A stretch of DNA of 64,000 nt, taken from an uncultured Clostridia bacterium. GTDB lineage: Bacteria > Bacillota > Clostridia > Christensenellales > UBA1242. The position numbers and the translations under genes were made by a program. A model generated the notes under the pieces. That model searched no databases. It saw only the letters and a program-made list of their open reading frames with translations, and was not told the DNA's origin. Shown here piece after piece: positions 1 to 7,910 of the stretch; positions within the stretch are counted from its first letter, which is position 1; every line of letters begins with the position of its first letter. The DNA lies in NCBI GenBank assembly GCA_944384465.1, contig CALWTK010000001.1, positions 62,001-126,000 on the forward strand, given 5' to 3'.

Positions 1-193
1 TATCAATAATACGAGAAATATATAAAAAGATATAAAGATATTAAGATAGTATGGATTATTTTTATCTAATTATTTATCTAAAAGGCACCTCTTCAACGCG
101 TGCCCCAACGCAAACGCTATTTCATTTTTACTCTAATTATTTAACGCTCGACAAACAATATTGACATATTTAAATTAGCGAGCATGTTGTGAA

Positions 194-220
194 CAAAAAA
201 TGAGAGCAAACGCTCTCATC
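194..220 (-). terminator. Rho-independent terminator of the pilin-like gene
   Basis: A 7-bp GC-containing stem (201-207 with 212-218, loop AAAC) is followed on the minus strand by a run of T (complement of 195-200). It lies 23 nt past the stop of the gene at 243-542. Confidence 0.8.
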
Positions 221-242
221 CTAAAAACACTATTAACTAATC

Positions 243-542
243 TTACCACCAGCTATTTACACCAGACATTATATCACTCATGTTGTAAGCCAAATAGTAG
301 AACAATGCTATCAAAAGACCTGTTACCACGATACCCACGATAACATAGATCAATTTTTGTTTAGCTTCGTCACGTTCATTTTTCTCGTCCGCTTTAGCAA
401 ATTTGACACCTACAACAATAGCGTAGACGATACCAGCAACAGCGACCAAAATCAAAATAGGATTGATGATATTAATTACAGCATTTAATATCGTTTCCAG
501 CCAATCAATACCAGTTTTAAAATCTACTAATAATGTACTCAT
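243..542 (-). CDS. Small membrane protein, pilin-like conjugal transfer component (VirB2/TrbC type)
   Basis: 99 residues with two strongly hydrophobic segments (about residues 17-46 and 66-88) separated by a charged loop rich in K, E and D. This is the layout of VirB2/TrbC-type pilins and of the Mbov_0395-type pilin-like proteins of Gram-positive and mycoplasma conjugative elements; such proteins sit in the membrane and can be assembled into the transfer channel. The start is supported by a GGGGG ribosome-binding site 5 nt upstream of ATG. The divergent neighbour is a VirD4/TraG coupling ATPase, which makes a type IV secretion role likely. There is no recognisable cleavage site, so the assignment rests on topology and context; an unrelated two-helix membrane protein is the alternative. 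Confidence 0.6.
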   Translation of the reverse strand: MSTLLVDFKTGIDWLETILNAVINIINPILILVAVAGIVYAIVVGVKFAKADEKNERDEAKQKLIYVIVGIVVTGLLIALFYYLAYNMSDIMSGVNSWW

Positions 543-1249
543 AAAACCCCCTGTTACATAAAATTCATTTTAAGTAATACTAAAATTAAATTAGAATAAA
601 TACCATAAAACAATATTTTATGCTAATTTATGACATAATAATAGCAAGTTAAAAATATAAAATCAACTAATTTTAGATATAATTTAAAAATTTTTTTAAC
701 TTTTTTTAAATTACATTAAAACTATTTTCCACAATTATTGATAAATTATTCTTCCTTACAATTTATTTTCATAAGACTTTAGAACAAATTTGAGCTATTA
801 GCATATACCCCTGATAAAAATAACCATTGGCGATATCAATATTTTAATACAGATAGCATTCATAAAATAATACAAGAATTTTTACACTCTGTTTATACCT
901 TATTATTATAAATGAGATTTACTAACTATATGATTTTTTTATCACGTTAAACTAAAAGCTATAGCACTAGACATAGATTGGTATTCTAAACATAAATTTG
1001 GTATTTTATTATTGAAACATTAAATACATTTAGTTATCTAAATTTACATACTGCTATTCACAAGTAAAAACATTTCCAAGTTTTGTGTATGTGTATATGT
1101 GAAGGTATAAGGTACACTTAACTTATATTATTATTTACAATGTTAGTATAACAATATAATAAGTATTATCTACAAAGCCGTCCATTATTTTAAAATTTGC
1201 TTGACGGGTAAAAGAAAATTGTATATTATTATATCTAGAGGTATTATTG
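543..1249. other. Long AT-rich divergent intergenic region between the two conjugation genes
   Basis: About 700 nt with no convincing gene. It must hold the promoters of both flanking genes. The AGAGGT upstream of 1250 is the ribosome-binding site of the coupling protein. A short open stretch at 783-911 looks like a coding remnant and is listed separately. I see no tRNA, riboswitch or strong hairpin here. Confidence 0.6.
783..911 (+). pseudogene. Possible decayed coding fragment
   Basis: An open stretch of 42 codons bounded by TAG just upstream and TAA at the end, without a start codon. Its translation has a protein-like composition (one W, two H, several Y, D, N and F, for example YTPDKNNHWRYQYF), unlike translations of random AT-rich DNA, which are mostly K, N, I and F. 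No family was recognised. It could equally be chance. Confidence 0.25.
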
Positions 1250-3268
1250 ATGAAGAAATTAGGCAAAAAAATTATTCTTTATATAGTTGTAGCGGCATTA
1301 GTTTTCGCTGCAGCGGTAATTATCATAACCTATGTAAAAGATGGCAGATTTGTATTCAATGCTAGATACATTGGCGACGCTATCCCATTTGTCTTGCTAG
1401 CGCTAGGTGCCTTGCTAGTTTATGATCTATTGCGTACGGCAGACGGCAAAAATAAATCCAGTAGAGACGGCAAGGCAATCGATAAGGTGACAGACTCCAG
1501 CGGTAAAGAGACATCCGAGTTCTTCAATAAGGATTTTGTCACAGACGAGGATCTAAAAAAGATCAAAGCGTTCAACTACAACACCTTATCCACCATTCGC
1601 TCCTCCAAAAAGGATGGCATTTTGGTCCGAGCAGAAGCAAAGGGCTCAAACATGGATATAAATTTTGTAGAACCTATTCATACTCTTGTAGTCGGTACCA
1701 CATCATCAGGTAAAACATCTCGTTTCGTTGTTCCATCCTTGCAACTCATGAGTATGACCAGCGCAAAGCCGTCTTTCGTTATCACCGACCCGAAGGGCGA
1801 ATTGTACGAAAAATGCTCACACAAGTTTACGAGTGAAGGCTATGATGTTAAGATCATCAATCTACGTGACCCATTCACTTCTACGCAATGGAACCCATTG
1901 ACTTATCCATTTGATATATACACTAGAAGCTACAATCTAGAAAAAGAAGTGAAAGTTCATCCTCCAGGAGACAACCCTAGAAGATATAATTTAATGTTGC
2001 AAAGAGAATTTGATTATACAACGACTACATGGTTCGAATTCAACAATACCGCATATGTAGACAAGTCCTTTATGGAAAGCGATATGCGCGTAAAAGCAAA
2101 AGACTTACAAGACCAAACTTACAACACACTAAAAGACATCTGCACTACATTGGCACCTGTTGAAAGTGCAAAAGAGCCAAGTTGGGAACAAACTGCACAG
2201 AGATTGATTCACGCCGTTATGCTCGCCATGCTAGAAGATAGTCGTATCCCAGAACTTGGCATGACTAGAGATAAATACAATCTATACAATGTTTACAAGA
2301 TATGTAACTTGACTGACTCTGGTCGAAATACGTATGCGACACTGACAAAATACTTATTTGATTATAGAGATAAATTTAGTAAAGTCGGAGACTTAGCTTC
2401 TACTGCACTGAAAAATGCTGAAGGGACTTCGAAAAACTATATGGGCTTCGTTTCTAGCAAGACAGCAATGTTTAGCGATACAGGTATCAGCTTGCTTACC
2501 AGCCGTTCTGAAATTGACTTTACCTACATTGATGAGAAACCTACAGTTATCTTCTTAATCATTCCAGATGAAATCAGAACGAGATATCCTTTAGCTATTT
2601 TGTTCGTAACCCAATTGTACAAACGTCTTGTTGAAAAAGCGCAAAGTATTGGCGGTAGACTGAAACGAAATGTTTACTTCATGCTAGATGAATTCGGTAA
2701 TATGCCAAAATTCCCAGAATTTGGCTCATCTATGGCGGTAGGTCGTTCACGTGGTATATTCTTTGAACTGTGCGTACAATCATATAGTCAGTTGTATCAA
2801 GTCTATGGTCAAGATGAAGGTAAAATCATCAAAGACAACTGCCCTATCCAAGTATATATTGCTTCGGAAGATACAGTCACGAACAAAGAATTTAGCGAAC
2901 TATTGGGTAAAAAGACCATTGCTAAAGTCAGTGAAAACAAAAGTAAAGGACCAGACGGCAAAGAGACCACTTCTTCTAGCAAACAGGTGTTATCCAGACC
3001 TATTGCTTATCCTGAAGAATTGATGACATTCAGGGACCAAGACAAAGTTGTGATCAAGACCTTTCAACCAAACGCTGCATTGAAAACAACTATGACCATG
3101 TACTTCAAAGCACCAAAAATCTATGACACCACACGTCAATTTGGCAGTTATATTCAAAGTAGACTTTTTGATGAAGACAAAGTATTCTACGACATCAAAC
3201 AACGTAACAGCATTATGTCTACTCTAAACGACAATGATGATGACGATGATGACGATGACTTATTCTAA
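1250..3268 (+). CDS. VirD4/TraG-family type IV coupling ATPase
   Basis: 672 residues. The N-terminus has two membrane segments (about 7-27 and 43-61), then a soluble ATPase. Walker A is GTTSSGKT at about 149-156, a TDPKGE motif follows shortly after, and Walker B is in MLDEFGNMPKF near residue 480. These are hallmarks of TraG/VirD4 proteins, which couple the relaxosome or secreted proteins to the type IV secretion channel at the inner face of the membrane. The ATG at 1250 is preferred over the TTG immediately before it because AGAGGT is well spaced upstream. The C-terminus ends in an unusual uninterrupted acidic tail of eight aspartates. The divergent pilin-like gene supports a conjugation role; no relaxase or VirB4 is in the window, so the module is partial or continues to the left. 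Confidence 0.93.
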   Translation: MKKLGKKIILYIVVAALVFAAAVIIITYVKDGRFVFNARYIGDAIPFVLLALGALLVYDLLRTADGKNKSSRDGKAIDKVTDSSGKETSEFFNKDFVTDEDLKKIKAFNYNTLSTIRSSKKDGILVRAEAKGSNMDINFVEPIHTLVVGTTSSGKTSRFVVPSLQLMSMTSAKPSFVITDPKGELYEKCSHKFTSEGYDVKIINLRDPFTSTQWNPLTYPFDIYTRSYNLEKEVKVHPPGDNPRRYNLMLQREFDYTTTTWFEFNNTAYVDKSFMESDMRVKAKDLQDQTYNTLKDICTTLAPVESAKEPSWEQTAQRLIHAVMLAMLEDSRIPELGMTRDKYNLYNVYKICNLTDSGRNTYATLTKYLFDYRDKFSKVGDLASTALKNAEGTSKNYMGFVSSKTAMFSDTGISLLTSRSEIDFTYIDEKPTVIFLIIPDEIRTRYPLAILFVTQLYKRLVEKAQSIGGRLKRNVYFMLDEFGNMPKFPEFGSSMAVGRSRGIFFELCVQSYSQLYQVYGQDEGKIIKDNCPIQVYIASEDTVTNKEFSELLGKKTIAKVSENKSKGPDGKETTSSSKQVLSRPIAYPEELMTFRDQDKVVIKTFQPNAALKTTMTMYFKAPKIYDTTRQFGSYIQSRLFDEDKVFYDIKQRNSIMSTLNDNDDDDDDDDLF

Positions 3269-3294
3269 AAACACGGATTAAACCGTGTTTTTTT
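3269..3294 (+). terminator. Rho-independent terminator after the coupling-protein gene
   Basis: Stem AAACACGG/CCGTGTTT (3269-3276 with 3283-3290) directly after the stop codon, followed by T residues. Confidence 0.9.
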
Positions 3295-3790
3295 ATACAA
3301 ACGCACGTCCTAACATGCGGGGTTCAATCGGGGTTCACCATAAACAAAACGACACGAAATACTGCCCAACAAAATAAAAATTTTATCAAGCAAAATCACA
3401 ATACAATTAGAAAAATTAAGCGAAAAAAAGTATTCATATGCATGAAGCATTTGAAAGATCATCTTACCCCAATATAAAAATAAAAACCCACATTCCGCGG
3501 ACGAACTTTCACTCCCCAATCTTTACATATTAGTAGTGAATGGCACCAACTTTTTTAGCATGTCATATTTAATATAAGGGAACTATAAGAAAACAATACG
3601 ACTTTTATATAGATTCTCAAAACATTGATAGACAAAAAACCGTTTGAATTCAACGAAAAATTTTAACAACACAATTTAAAATTTATCAAAAACAACAAAA
3701 ACCGAACTAAAGACAACAAATTTTAAGAATATTCTTGACAAAAACTACATAATATGGTAAATATATATAGTATCCATTTGATACTTATAT
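3295..3790. promoter_or_regulatory. Intergenic region carrying the tRNA-fMet promoter
   Basis: About 500 nt with no convincing gene. Near its right end is a sigma-A-type promoter: TTGACA at 3735-3740, 17-nt spacer, TAAATA at 3758-3763, which would start transcription about 20 nt before the tRNA. The remainder is AT-rich and I see nothing else in it. Confidence 0.75.
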
Positions 3791-3867
3791 CGCGGGATGG
3801 AGCAGCACGGCAGCTCGTCGGGCTCATAACCCGAAGGTCGTTGGTTCAAATCCAACTCCCGCAACCA
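3791..3867 (+). tRNA. Initiator tRNA-fMet (anticodon CAT)
   Basis: A full cloverleaf can be read. The acceptor stem CGCGGGA pairs with TCCCGCA with the C1-A72 mismatch that marks bacterial initiator tRNA; the anticodon stem has the three consecutive G-C pairs (GGG/CCC) flanking CTCATAA, anticodon CAT; the T-arm reads GGTTCAAATCC; CCA is encoded. It formyl-methionine-initiates translation. It marks the left edge of a very AT-rich accessory segment, but I found no repeated 3' end that would prove integration here. Confidence 0.97.
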
Positions 3868-3872
3868 CGTCG

Positions 3873-3902
3873 CAACTAGGCTTTTAGTCTAGTTGTTTTT
3901 TT
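3873..3902 (+). terminator. Terminator of tRNA-fMet
   Basis: 7-bp stem CAACTAG/CTAGTTG (3873-3879 with 3889-3895) followed by seven T, five nt after the CCA end. Confidence 0.9.
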
Positions 3903-3941
3903 GTCAAAAACAACCGCGACCTTTTACCTGTTGCTCCTTTA

Positions 3942-3971
3942 CCCCACCACGTACTTACAGTACTTGTGGGG
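3942..3971. repeat. Strong isolated hairpin downstream of the tRNA
   Basis: CCCCAC and GTACT pair with AGTAC and GTGGGG around a 3-nt loop, with one small internal mismatch. It is GC-rich in an AT-rich setting and has no T-run on the + strand, so it is not an ordinary terminator. Confidence 0.5.
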
Positions 3972-4028
3972 ACATCTTTATCACTAATAATATTAGTTTA
4001 GATGATACAAACATCTTTCATTAAAGAA

Positions 4029-4620
4029 TTAGTTTGGCTTTATGTTTACATAATAGACAAAATAAATTTGAAGATAAAACTTTGAAAAAACAATAGAACC
4101 CTTTAAATCTTGTTCATATAAGTTTTGTAATGGTTCAGCAAAGAAACAATCATTAAATGTTTGATAAGTGGTTTTAATATTATCTATCATTTCTCTGCGA
4201 GTTCTAACTTTAGAAATAAGTAAAGCATCAAAATAACTTAATTTATCTTCATCTAAAAATTCAGGTGTTCCAAAAGCTTTCTTTACTAACCCTTTTGTTT
4301 TTGCTGATGGTTTAAGTTCTCTAATAATATCTAAAACCTCTTCACGAGCATTGAGTATTGCAGGAACATCTATTTTTTTTCCAATCGAACTCAAAGAAAA
4401 CAACATCAACCAATTCTTTCAATTGATGTGCAGTAATATCTTTATCAATCTCTATATATTTTTTGACAAATTTTTTACGTAGTTCCTGTAATTTTTCTAA
4501 TCTATTATTGTTTAATTCAGGGTTGTTTCTTATTTTTAAAACTTCACTTTTATATTGTTTAATATAGTTTTGTCTTAAAATAAAACTCTCTTTGATTTGA
4601 AATGTTATTCCTGCTGGCAT
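4029..4620 (-). pseudogene. Frameshifted gene of unknown function (two overlapping frames)
   Basis: The gene starts at ATG 4620 with a good AAGGAG site, encodes a charged helical N-terminal part (about 80 residues, rich in K, E, L) and then loses frame. The +1-shifted frame picks up the same protein and continues to the stop at 4029. The switch point is a run of eight A on the coding strand (T at 4373-4380): with seven A the protein would read through as ...FEFDWKK-IDVPAILNAREE..., about 196 residues. This is either an inactivating insertion, a sequencing slip in a homopolymer, or programmed slippage at A8. I do not recognise the family. It is 67 nt downstream of the gene at 4688-5347 and may form an operon with it. 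Confidence 0.7.
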
Positions 4621-4687
4621 AATATTCTCCTTAATTTAAAGGTATCTCAATTTATAAAAATTGTCAAATGTATATAAAAATCTTGTT

Positions 4688-5347
4688 TTATATAGTTATT
4701 GCCTGTTCTTGTTTTAATTCTTCAACTGCTTTTGGGTAATGGTCTAAACAAAATTGATAATAAGGACTATTAGGGTTTTGACTATAACCTTTTATTAAAT
4801 ATTTTTGATGTTTTAAAATTCTATCAAATTCTTTTTCACCATAATCTTTATAATAGAATAAATGCAGTAAATTATTTTTTTGAAATTCTTTCATTAGTTC
4901 ATAAATGTTTTCAACCTCATAACATTTTAAAAGTTTAACAGGATTTCCTGTGCCATCAACAACTTCTGCTGAATAAGATGTTTGGTTTTCTTCAAAATGT
5001 GAACTTTTTTGGTCTACAATATAAATATAACATTTTTCGTTATCAAATACTTTTTTTAAAGCATCTTCATACGCCTCATAAAAAAATATTTCACCATTAT
5101 TATTCATTAAACCATATTGCCCATCTAAATTACCGAGATGTTTTTTACTACCATAGAATAAAACTGAATTAAGATGATATGATGCAAAAACACAGGGTTG
5201 AGTTCCTTTTTTATATGCCCAAGATTTATTTGGTTTTAATTCAGTTAAATTACCTATTGGAGAACAATGAAACAAAATCTTTTTATCTCTTATATTAGTT
5301 AATATCTTATCTTTAAACTTTTCAAAATCAAATTTTTCAACTTTCAT
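4688..5347 (-). CDS. Accessory protein, possibly ADP-ribosyltransferase fold
   Basis: 219 residues, soluble, rich in Y, K, F and N. The N-terminal third contains ILFHCSPIGNLTELKPN followed by CVFASYHLNSVLFYG, an arrangement (H-x-S near a 'cover' sequence, then an aromatic strand) reminiscent of PARP/ART-like toxin and stress domains in which a chemically simple N-terminal His-strand precedes a Ser/Tyr strand. I cannot identify the third catalytic element with certainty, so this is an inference only. ATG 5347 is chosen because a perfect promoter (TTGACA-17-TATTAT) ends 6 nt before it, implying a leaderless transcript; no ribosome-binding site is visible. It belongs to the accessory segment after the tRNA and may lead a two-gene operon with the broken gene at 4029-4620. 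Confidence 0.6.
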   Translation of the reverse strand: MKVEKFDFEKFKDKILTNIRDKKILFHCSPIGNLTELKPNKSWAYKKGTQPCVFASYHLNSVLFYGSKKHLGNLDGQYGLMNNNGEIFFYEAYEDALKKVFDNEKCYIYIVDQKSSHFEENQTSYSAEVVDGTGNPVKLLKCYEVENIYELMKEFQKNNLLHLFYYKDYGEKEFDRILKHQKYLIKGYSQNPNSPYYQFCLDHYPKAVEELKQEQAITI

Positions 5348-5353
5348 ATAAAA

Positions 5354-5382
5354 ATAATACAATAGTTATTTAATTTTGTCAA
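5354..5382 (-). promoter_or_regulatory. Promoter giving a leaderless transcript of 4688-5347
   Basis: On the minus strand TTGACA (5382-5377), 17-nt spacer, TATTAT (5359-5354), then 6 nt to ATG at 5347. Consensus-quality -35, one mismatch in the -10. Confidence 0.75.
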
Positions 5383-5445
5383 ATTAAAACTTTTATAAAT
5401 TTAGATACAAAAACAAATAAAATATGTTATACTAAAATTGTAAGT

Positions 5446-5904
5446 ATGAAAAATGTTAATTATAAATTAAAAAATGTGAGTTCACAAGACAAACAACTAT
5501 ACTATGATATTAAGAAATTAACTTGTGAAAAGTATGTAAAAAAGTATTTTGGTGGTTAGAACAAACAAGAACAAATAACTTATAACGATAAAATTTTTGA
5601 TGAAAGTTTAGAGCAAACTTATTTTAAGTCAATAGTTGTAAACAATAAAGTTGTTGGTTTTTTCGGTTATCAAATATTTGATAAAGAAATCGGTTGTGTA
5701 ACTTTGCAAATTATACGTATGAAAGGTAGGTCGAAAATCTTTGCCGATTTGCTATCTCATCTAACTAATTTGTCAAATGAATTAAAGTTACCAATTTATG
5801 CTAAATCGTTTTTAGATAGTAAAGATATTAGAATTTATCAAAATGCTGGTTTTAAAATTATGGAAATCACAAAATCACATTATCTTTTAAAAAGAGAAAA
5901 TTAA
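5446..5904 (+). pseudogene. GNAT acetyltransferase broken by an in-frame TAG
   Basis: One continuous frame from ATG 5446 to TAA 5904 (152 codons) is interrupted only by TAG at codon 38 (5557-5559), in the context KKYFGG-stop-NKQEQ. In GNAT acetyltransferases a Trp commonly follows YFGG, so TGG to TAG is the simplest explanation. Downstream the protein has the GNAT features: IVVNNKVVGFFGYQ (beta-hairpin), a hydrophobic strand, a short helix LLSHLTNLSNELK and the closing strand YQNAGFKIMEITKSHYLLKRE. The intact family transfers acetyl groups from acetyl-CoA to amines. Downstream ATG 5719 could restart only a C-terminal piece without a full acetyl-CoA site, so it is probably non-functional. Confidence 0.85.
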
Positions 5905-5914
5905 GGGGTGTAAT

Positions 5915-6085
5915 ATGCAAAAGAAAGATTATGAAACATTTGTAAAAGACAAATTTAAAGGTAAAACCAAAAATTTAATGTTAAGTCAAATTAAAAATTT
6001 TTATGAGATTGCAGAACAAAGTTTTAAAAATAAAAAATATAAACTTGGTGATGATGCTATATCATTAATACAAATCAATCGATAG
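5915..6085 (+). CDS. Small protein of 56 residues, probably a truncated gene
   Basis: ATG 5915 is preceded by a good AGGGGTG site and starts 10 nt after the acetyltransferase remnant. The product is basic and helical (KDYETFVKDKFKGKTKN..., then NKKYKLGDDAISLIQINR). The KYKLGDD ending looks like the entry into a further domain that is missing, so this is likely the N-terminal stump of a longer accessory protein. No function can be assigned. Confidence 0.45.
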   Translation: MQKKDYETFVKDKFKGKTKNLMLSQIKNFYEIAEQSFKNKKYKLGDDAISLIQINR

Positions 6086-6173
6086 TATTTTGTCAGCTTT
6101 TGGATTTAATCAATACGTTTTATTATATTTTATATAAAAGTACTTTTAATATTTAAAGGAGTTATGATATAAT

Positions 6174-6812
6174 ATGCGTATTCTGGACGAATATACTGAT
6201 TTAATTAATGCCAGTTTTAGTCAATGGATTAAAGTGGAAGATAATCAATCTAAATGGACAATAGAAGATTTCCCATACTCAACTGGAGTTGATGAAAATA
6301 TTACTTATCCTCACTGTTGGAAATGTGTGACAGTAAATCATTGTTGGTTCAAAAACGAAGAGAACAAAAAACCGAACCGATTCGACTATTCAAACACTTC
6401 ATTTTCTCAAACACCATTGAGCAAACGAGGATTATATCATCCGCATTGCCACTGCAAAGAATTAGCAATAAACAATCCAAAAATTGATGATATTGAATTA
6501 ATCATCCCAGATAATAAAGAGTTATATACAATTAATAAAAAATCATCATGGATTAATGCAATGGGATATGATAATTATAACAATTTTTTTAAAATTCTCT
6601 ATATGAAAACAAAAGAAAATTTTTCAAAAGGTAATTACCTTATTAGAGAACATTTTCAATATGGTGTACAAATTAATATAAATGTAGCTATGCCCGGCGC
6701 TAATGAAAAAATCAATAATATTTATCCACTTAAAACGGCTTATACTATATTCCCTAATGGGAAATTAAAACTAAATACTCATTTAGGAGGATATCAAGAT
6801 GAAAGAATATGA
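6174..6812 (+). CDS. Orphan polymorphic-toxin-like protein with Cys/His cluster, intact copy
   Basis: 212 residues. The N-terminal half carries CWKC, a further HCWF and a conserved HPHCHC (about residues 49-53, 57 and 98-103), a likely zinc-binding cluster similar to the HPxCxC signature of phage head-morphogenesis-type pre-toxin modules. The C-terminal half (WINAMGYDNYNNFFKILY..., ending NTHLGG) resembles DUF6883-type domains found at the ends of bacterial toxins. The stop overlaps the downstream gene by 14 nt, and that gene encodes an immunity-like protein. A homologous but broken copy with its own partner lies at 7407-8503. Start: ATG 6174, GGAG 13 nt upstream. Toxin function is inferred from this two-gene arrangement; enzymatic activity is unknown. 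Confidence 0.6.
   Translation: MRILDEYTDLINASFSQWIKVEDNQSKWTIEDFPYSTGVDENITYPHCWKCVTVNHCWFKNEENKKPNRFDYSNTSFSQTPLSKRGLYHPHCHCKELAINNPKIDDIELIIPDNKELYTINKKSSWINAMGYDNYNNFFKILYMKTKENFSKGNYLIREHFQYGVQININVAMPGANEKINNIYPLKTAYTIFPNGKLKLNTHLGGYQDERI
6785..6790 (+). promoter_or_regulatory. Ribosome-binding site of the immunity-like gene inside the toxin-like gene
   Basis: AGGAGG lies 8 nt before ATG 6799 and is formed by the codons of the conserved Gly-Gly near the C-terminus of the upstream protein. The second cassette has the same arrangement (GGAGGA before ATG 7910). Confidence 0.8.
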
Positions 6813-7182
6813 TGAAGTTAAGGTTATCAATAATAATAAATATTACAACGATAAAGGGGTCTACGCTGGTATGGTTGGCACGATTATTCAGCCAGAAATT
6901 AGAGACAATTGCTTTTTAATTTGTTTTATCGACCCTAAATTTAAAGACCCAACATTCGACCTATCTTCTGATGAAAATATGAAATCTCTTAAAAATGATA
7001 TTATTTTAGATATTAAAATTTCAGACTTGGAATTCGTTGAAGACGGAAAATGTTCTGATGAAGATATATTAAACGAATTACCCAAAAACAATCCAAAATG
7101 GTGGTGCAAAGTTGAAAATGGATATATTGTAAACTTGCTTGGTGAAAAGAAAAATAAAATCCCTTTCGACTATGATTCTTAA
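6799..7182 (+). CDS. Immunity-like protein, partner of 6174-6812
   Basis: 127 residues, acidic and soluble. The first 75 residues (YDEVKVINNNKYYNDKGVYAGMVGTI ... ILDIKISDLEFVED, read in pieces) match the C-terminal half of the protein at 7407-7910: both have a [DE]xVxVI start, KYxxxGVxxGxxG(T/V)I, a strand with CF(I)D/DFT, and an ending of IxxxDLxxV. The pattern resembles DUF4926-like small beta proteins often found as immunity proteins. Residues 85-127 are unrelated and W-containing. The 14-nt overlap with the upstream toxin-like gene implies translational coupling, as expected for an antidote. Confidence 0.6.
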   Translation: MKEYDEVKVINNNKYYNDKGVYAGMVGTIIQPEIRDNCFLICFIDPKFKDPTFDLSSDENMKSLKNDIILDIKISDLEFVEDGKCSDEDILNELPKNNPKWWCKVENGYIVNLLGEKKNKIPFDYDS

Positions 7183-7244
7183 TAATCCAAAATGTTTATT
7201 TGTTATTTATTGAACATAATTTTTTATAAAAAATATAAATTTAA

Positions 7245-7337
7245 ATGGAAGTTGCAATTCAAGTTGCTGAAAAATTTGGAGTTCCATTATTACGACCAGA
7301 TTTGACAGCTATCACAGGAATTAATTTATCAATGTAA
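7245..7337 (+). other. Short coding remnant between the two cassettes
   Basis: ATG to TAA, 30 codons, translation MEVAIQVAEKFGVPLLRPDL and ten more residues. The composition (V, A, P, G, L, T) is unlike chance AT-rich translation and suggests the C-terminal scrap of a lost gene. No ribosome-binding site is seen. Confidence 0.3.
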
Positions 7338-7387
7338 CATTTAGCTCACTCTATCTTCATCCCAAAGTTTTCTAACCTCAATAAAAA

Positions 7388-7413
7388 AACAAGCCTAGTA
7401 ATGGGCTTATTTT
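7388..7413. terminator. Terminator between convergent cassettes
   Basis: AAGCC/GGCTT stem (7391-7395 with 7404-7408) flanked by A-rich and T-rich runs on both sides, so it can act in both directions. The minus-strand stop codon at 7407-7409 lies inside it. Confidence 0.6.
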
Positions 7414-7910
7414 TTATTTTCATCGACCAATTTTAGATCATAAATGTTAACACTTATTATATCTCCGTACAACTCTCCATTTTCGTCGACTCCAGTAAAA
7501 TCAACCAACATTTCGCTATTTATCATATCGTCTAAAGCAATAACTCCTCTATCTCCACAATGGACACCTTGCCTTGCATATTTTTCTTTTTCTACTATCA
7601 CTTCAACCCAATCACACTCTTTAAATTTAGGTTTTGTTAATACTCTAGACTTATCTAAATTCAAGTTTTCTTCAATATATTTATCAAATTCAATTATTAT
7701 GTTTTTTGGCAATTCTATATCTTCTTTTTTTATTGTTTTATTATTTACTGTGCAGATCGTCGATTCTCCCACATTGTCATCATTGAAGAAAATAACTTCG
7801 CTAGAATCAAGATTAGAAGAAAGAATAATACCATGAAAATCTAATTGTAAATTTAATTTTATCATCTCATCGGTTAATTCAACTATTTTTACTATTTGAT
7901 ACTTTTTCAT
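7407..7910 (-). CDS. Immunity-like protein of the second cassette
   Basis: 167 residues from ATG 7910. The start is chosen because GGAGGA lies 8 nt upstream, inside the end of the toxin-like reading frame, and because ATGA links it to that frame's TGA by a 4-nt overlap. Residues 1-95 form a divergent beta-rich domain; residues 100-165 (FKECDWVEVIVEKEKYARQG and VHCGDRGVIALDD following) are clearly homologous to the protein at 6799-7182. It therefore looks like two related modules in tandem or a fusion of a new N-terminal domain with the shared immunity domain. The frame is intact although its partner is broken, as expected if the antidote outlives the toxin. Confidence 0.65.
   Translation of the reverse strand: MKKYQIVKIVELTDEMIKLNLQLDFHGIILSSNLDSSEVIFFNDDNVGESTICTVNNKTIKKEDIELPKNIIIEFDKYIEENLNLDKSRVLTKPKFKECDWVEVIVEKEKYARQGVHCGDRGVIALDDMINSEMLVDFTGVDENGELYGDIISVNIYDLKLVDENKK

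Noticed and set aside
3310..3519. Minus-strand frame of 69 codons between the coupling-protein gene and the tRNA
   Set aside because: No ribosome-binding site or family, hydrophobic and Cys-rich by chance composition; judged spurious.
3791..3867. Duplicate of the tRNA 3' end as a right attachment site of an island
   Set aside because: The only similar string (GGGGTTCAATCGGGGTTC near 3318) is too short and different, and none was found near 9.5 kb.
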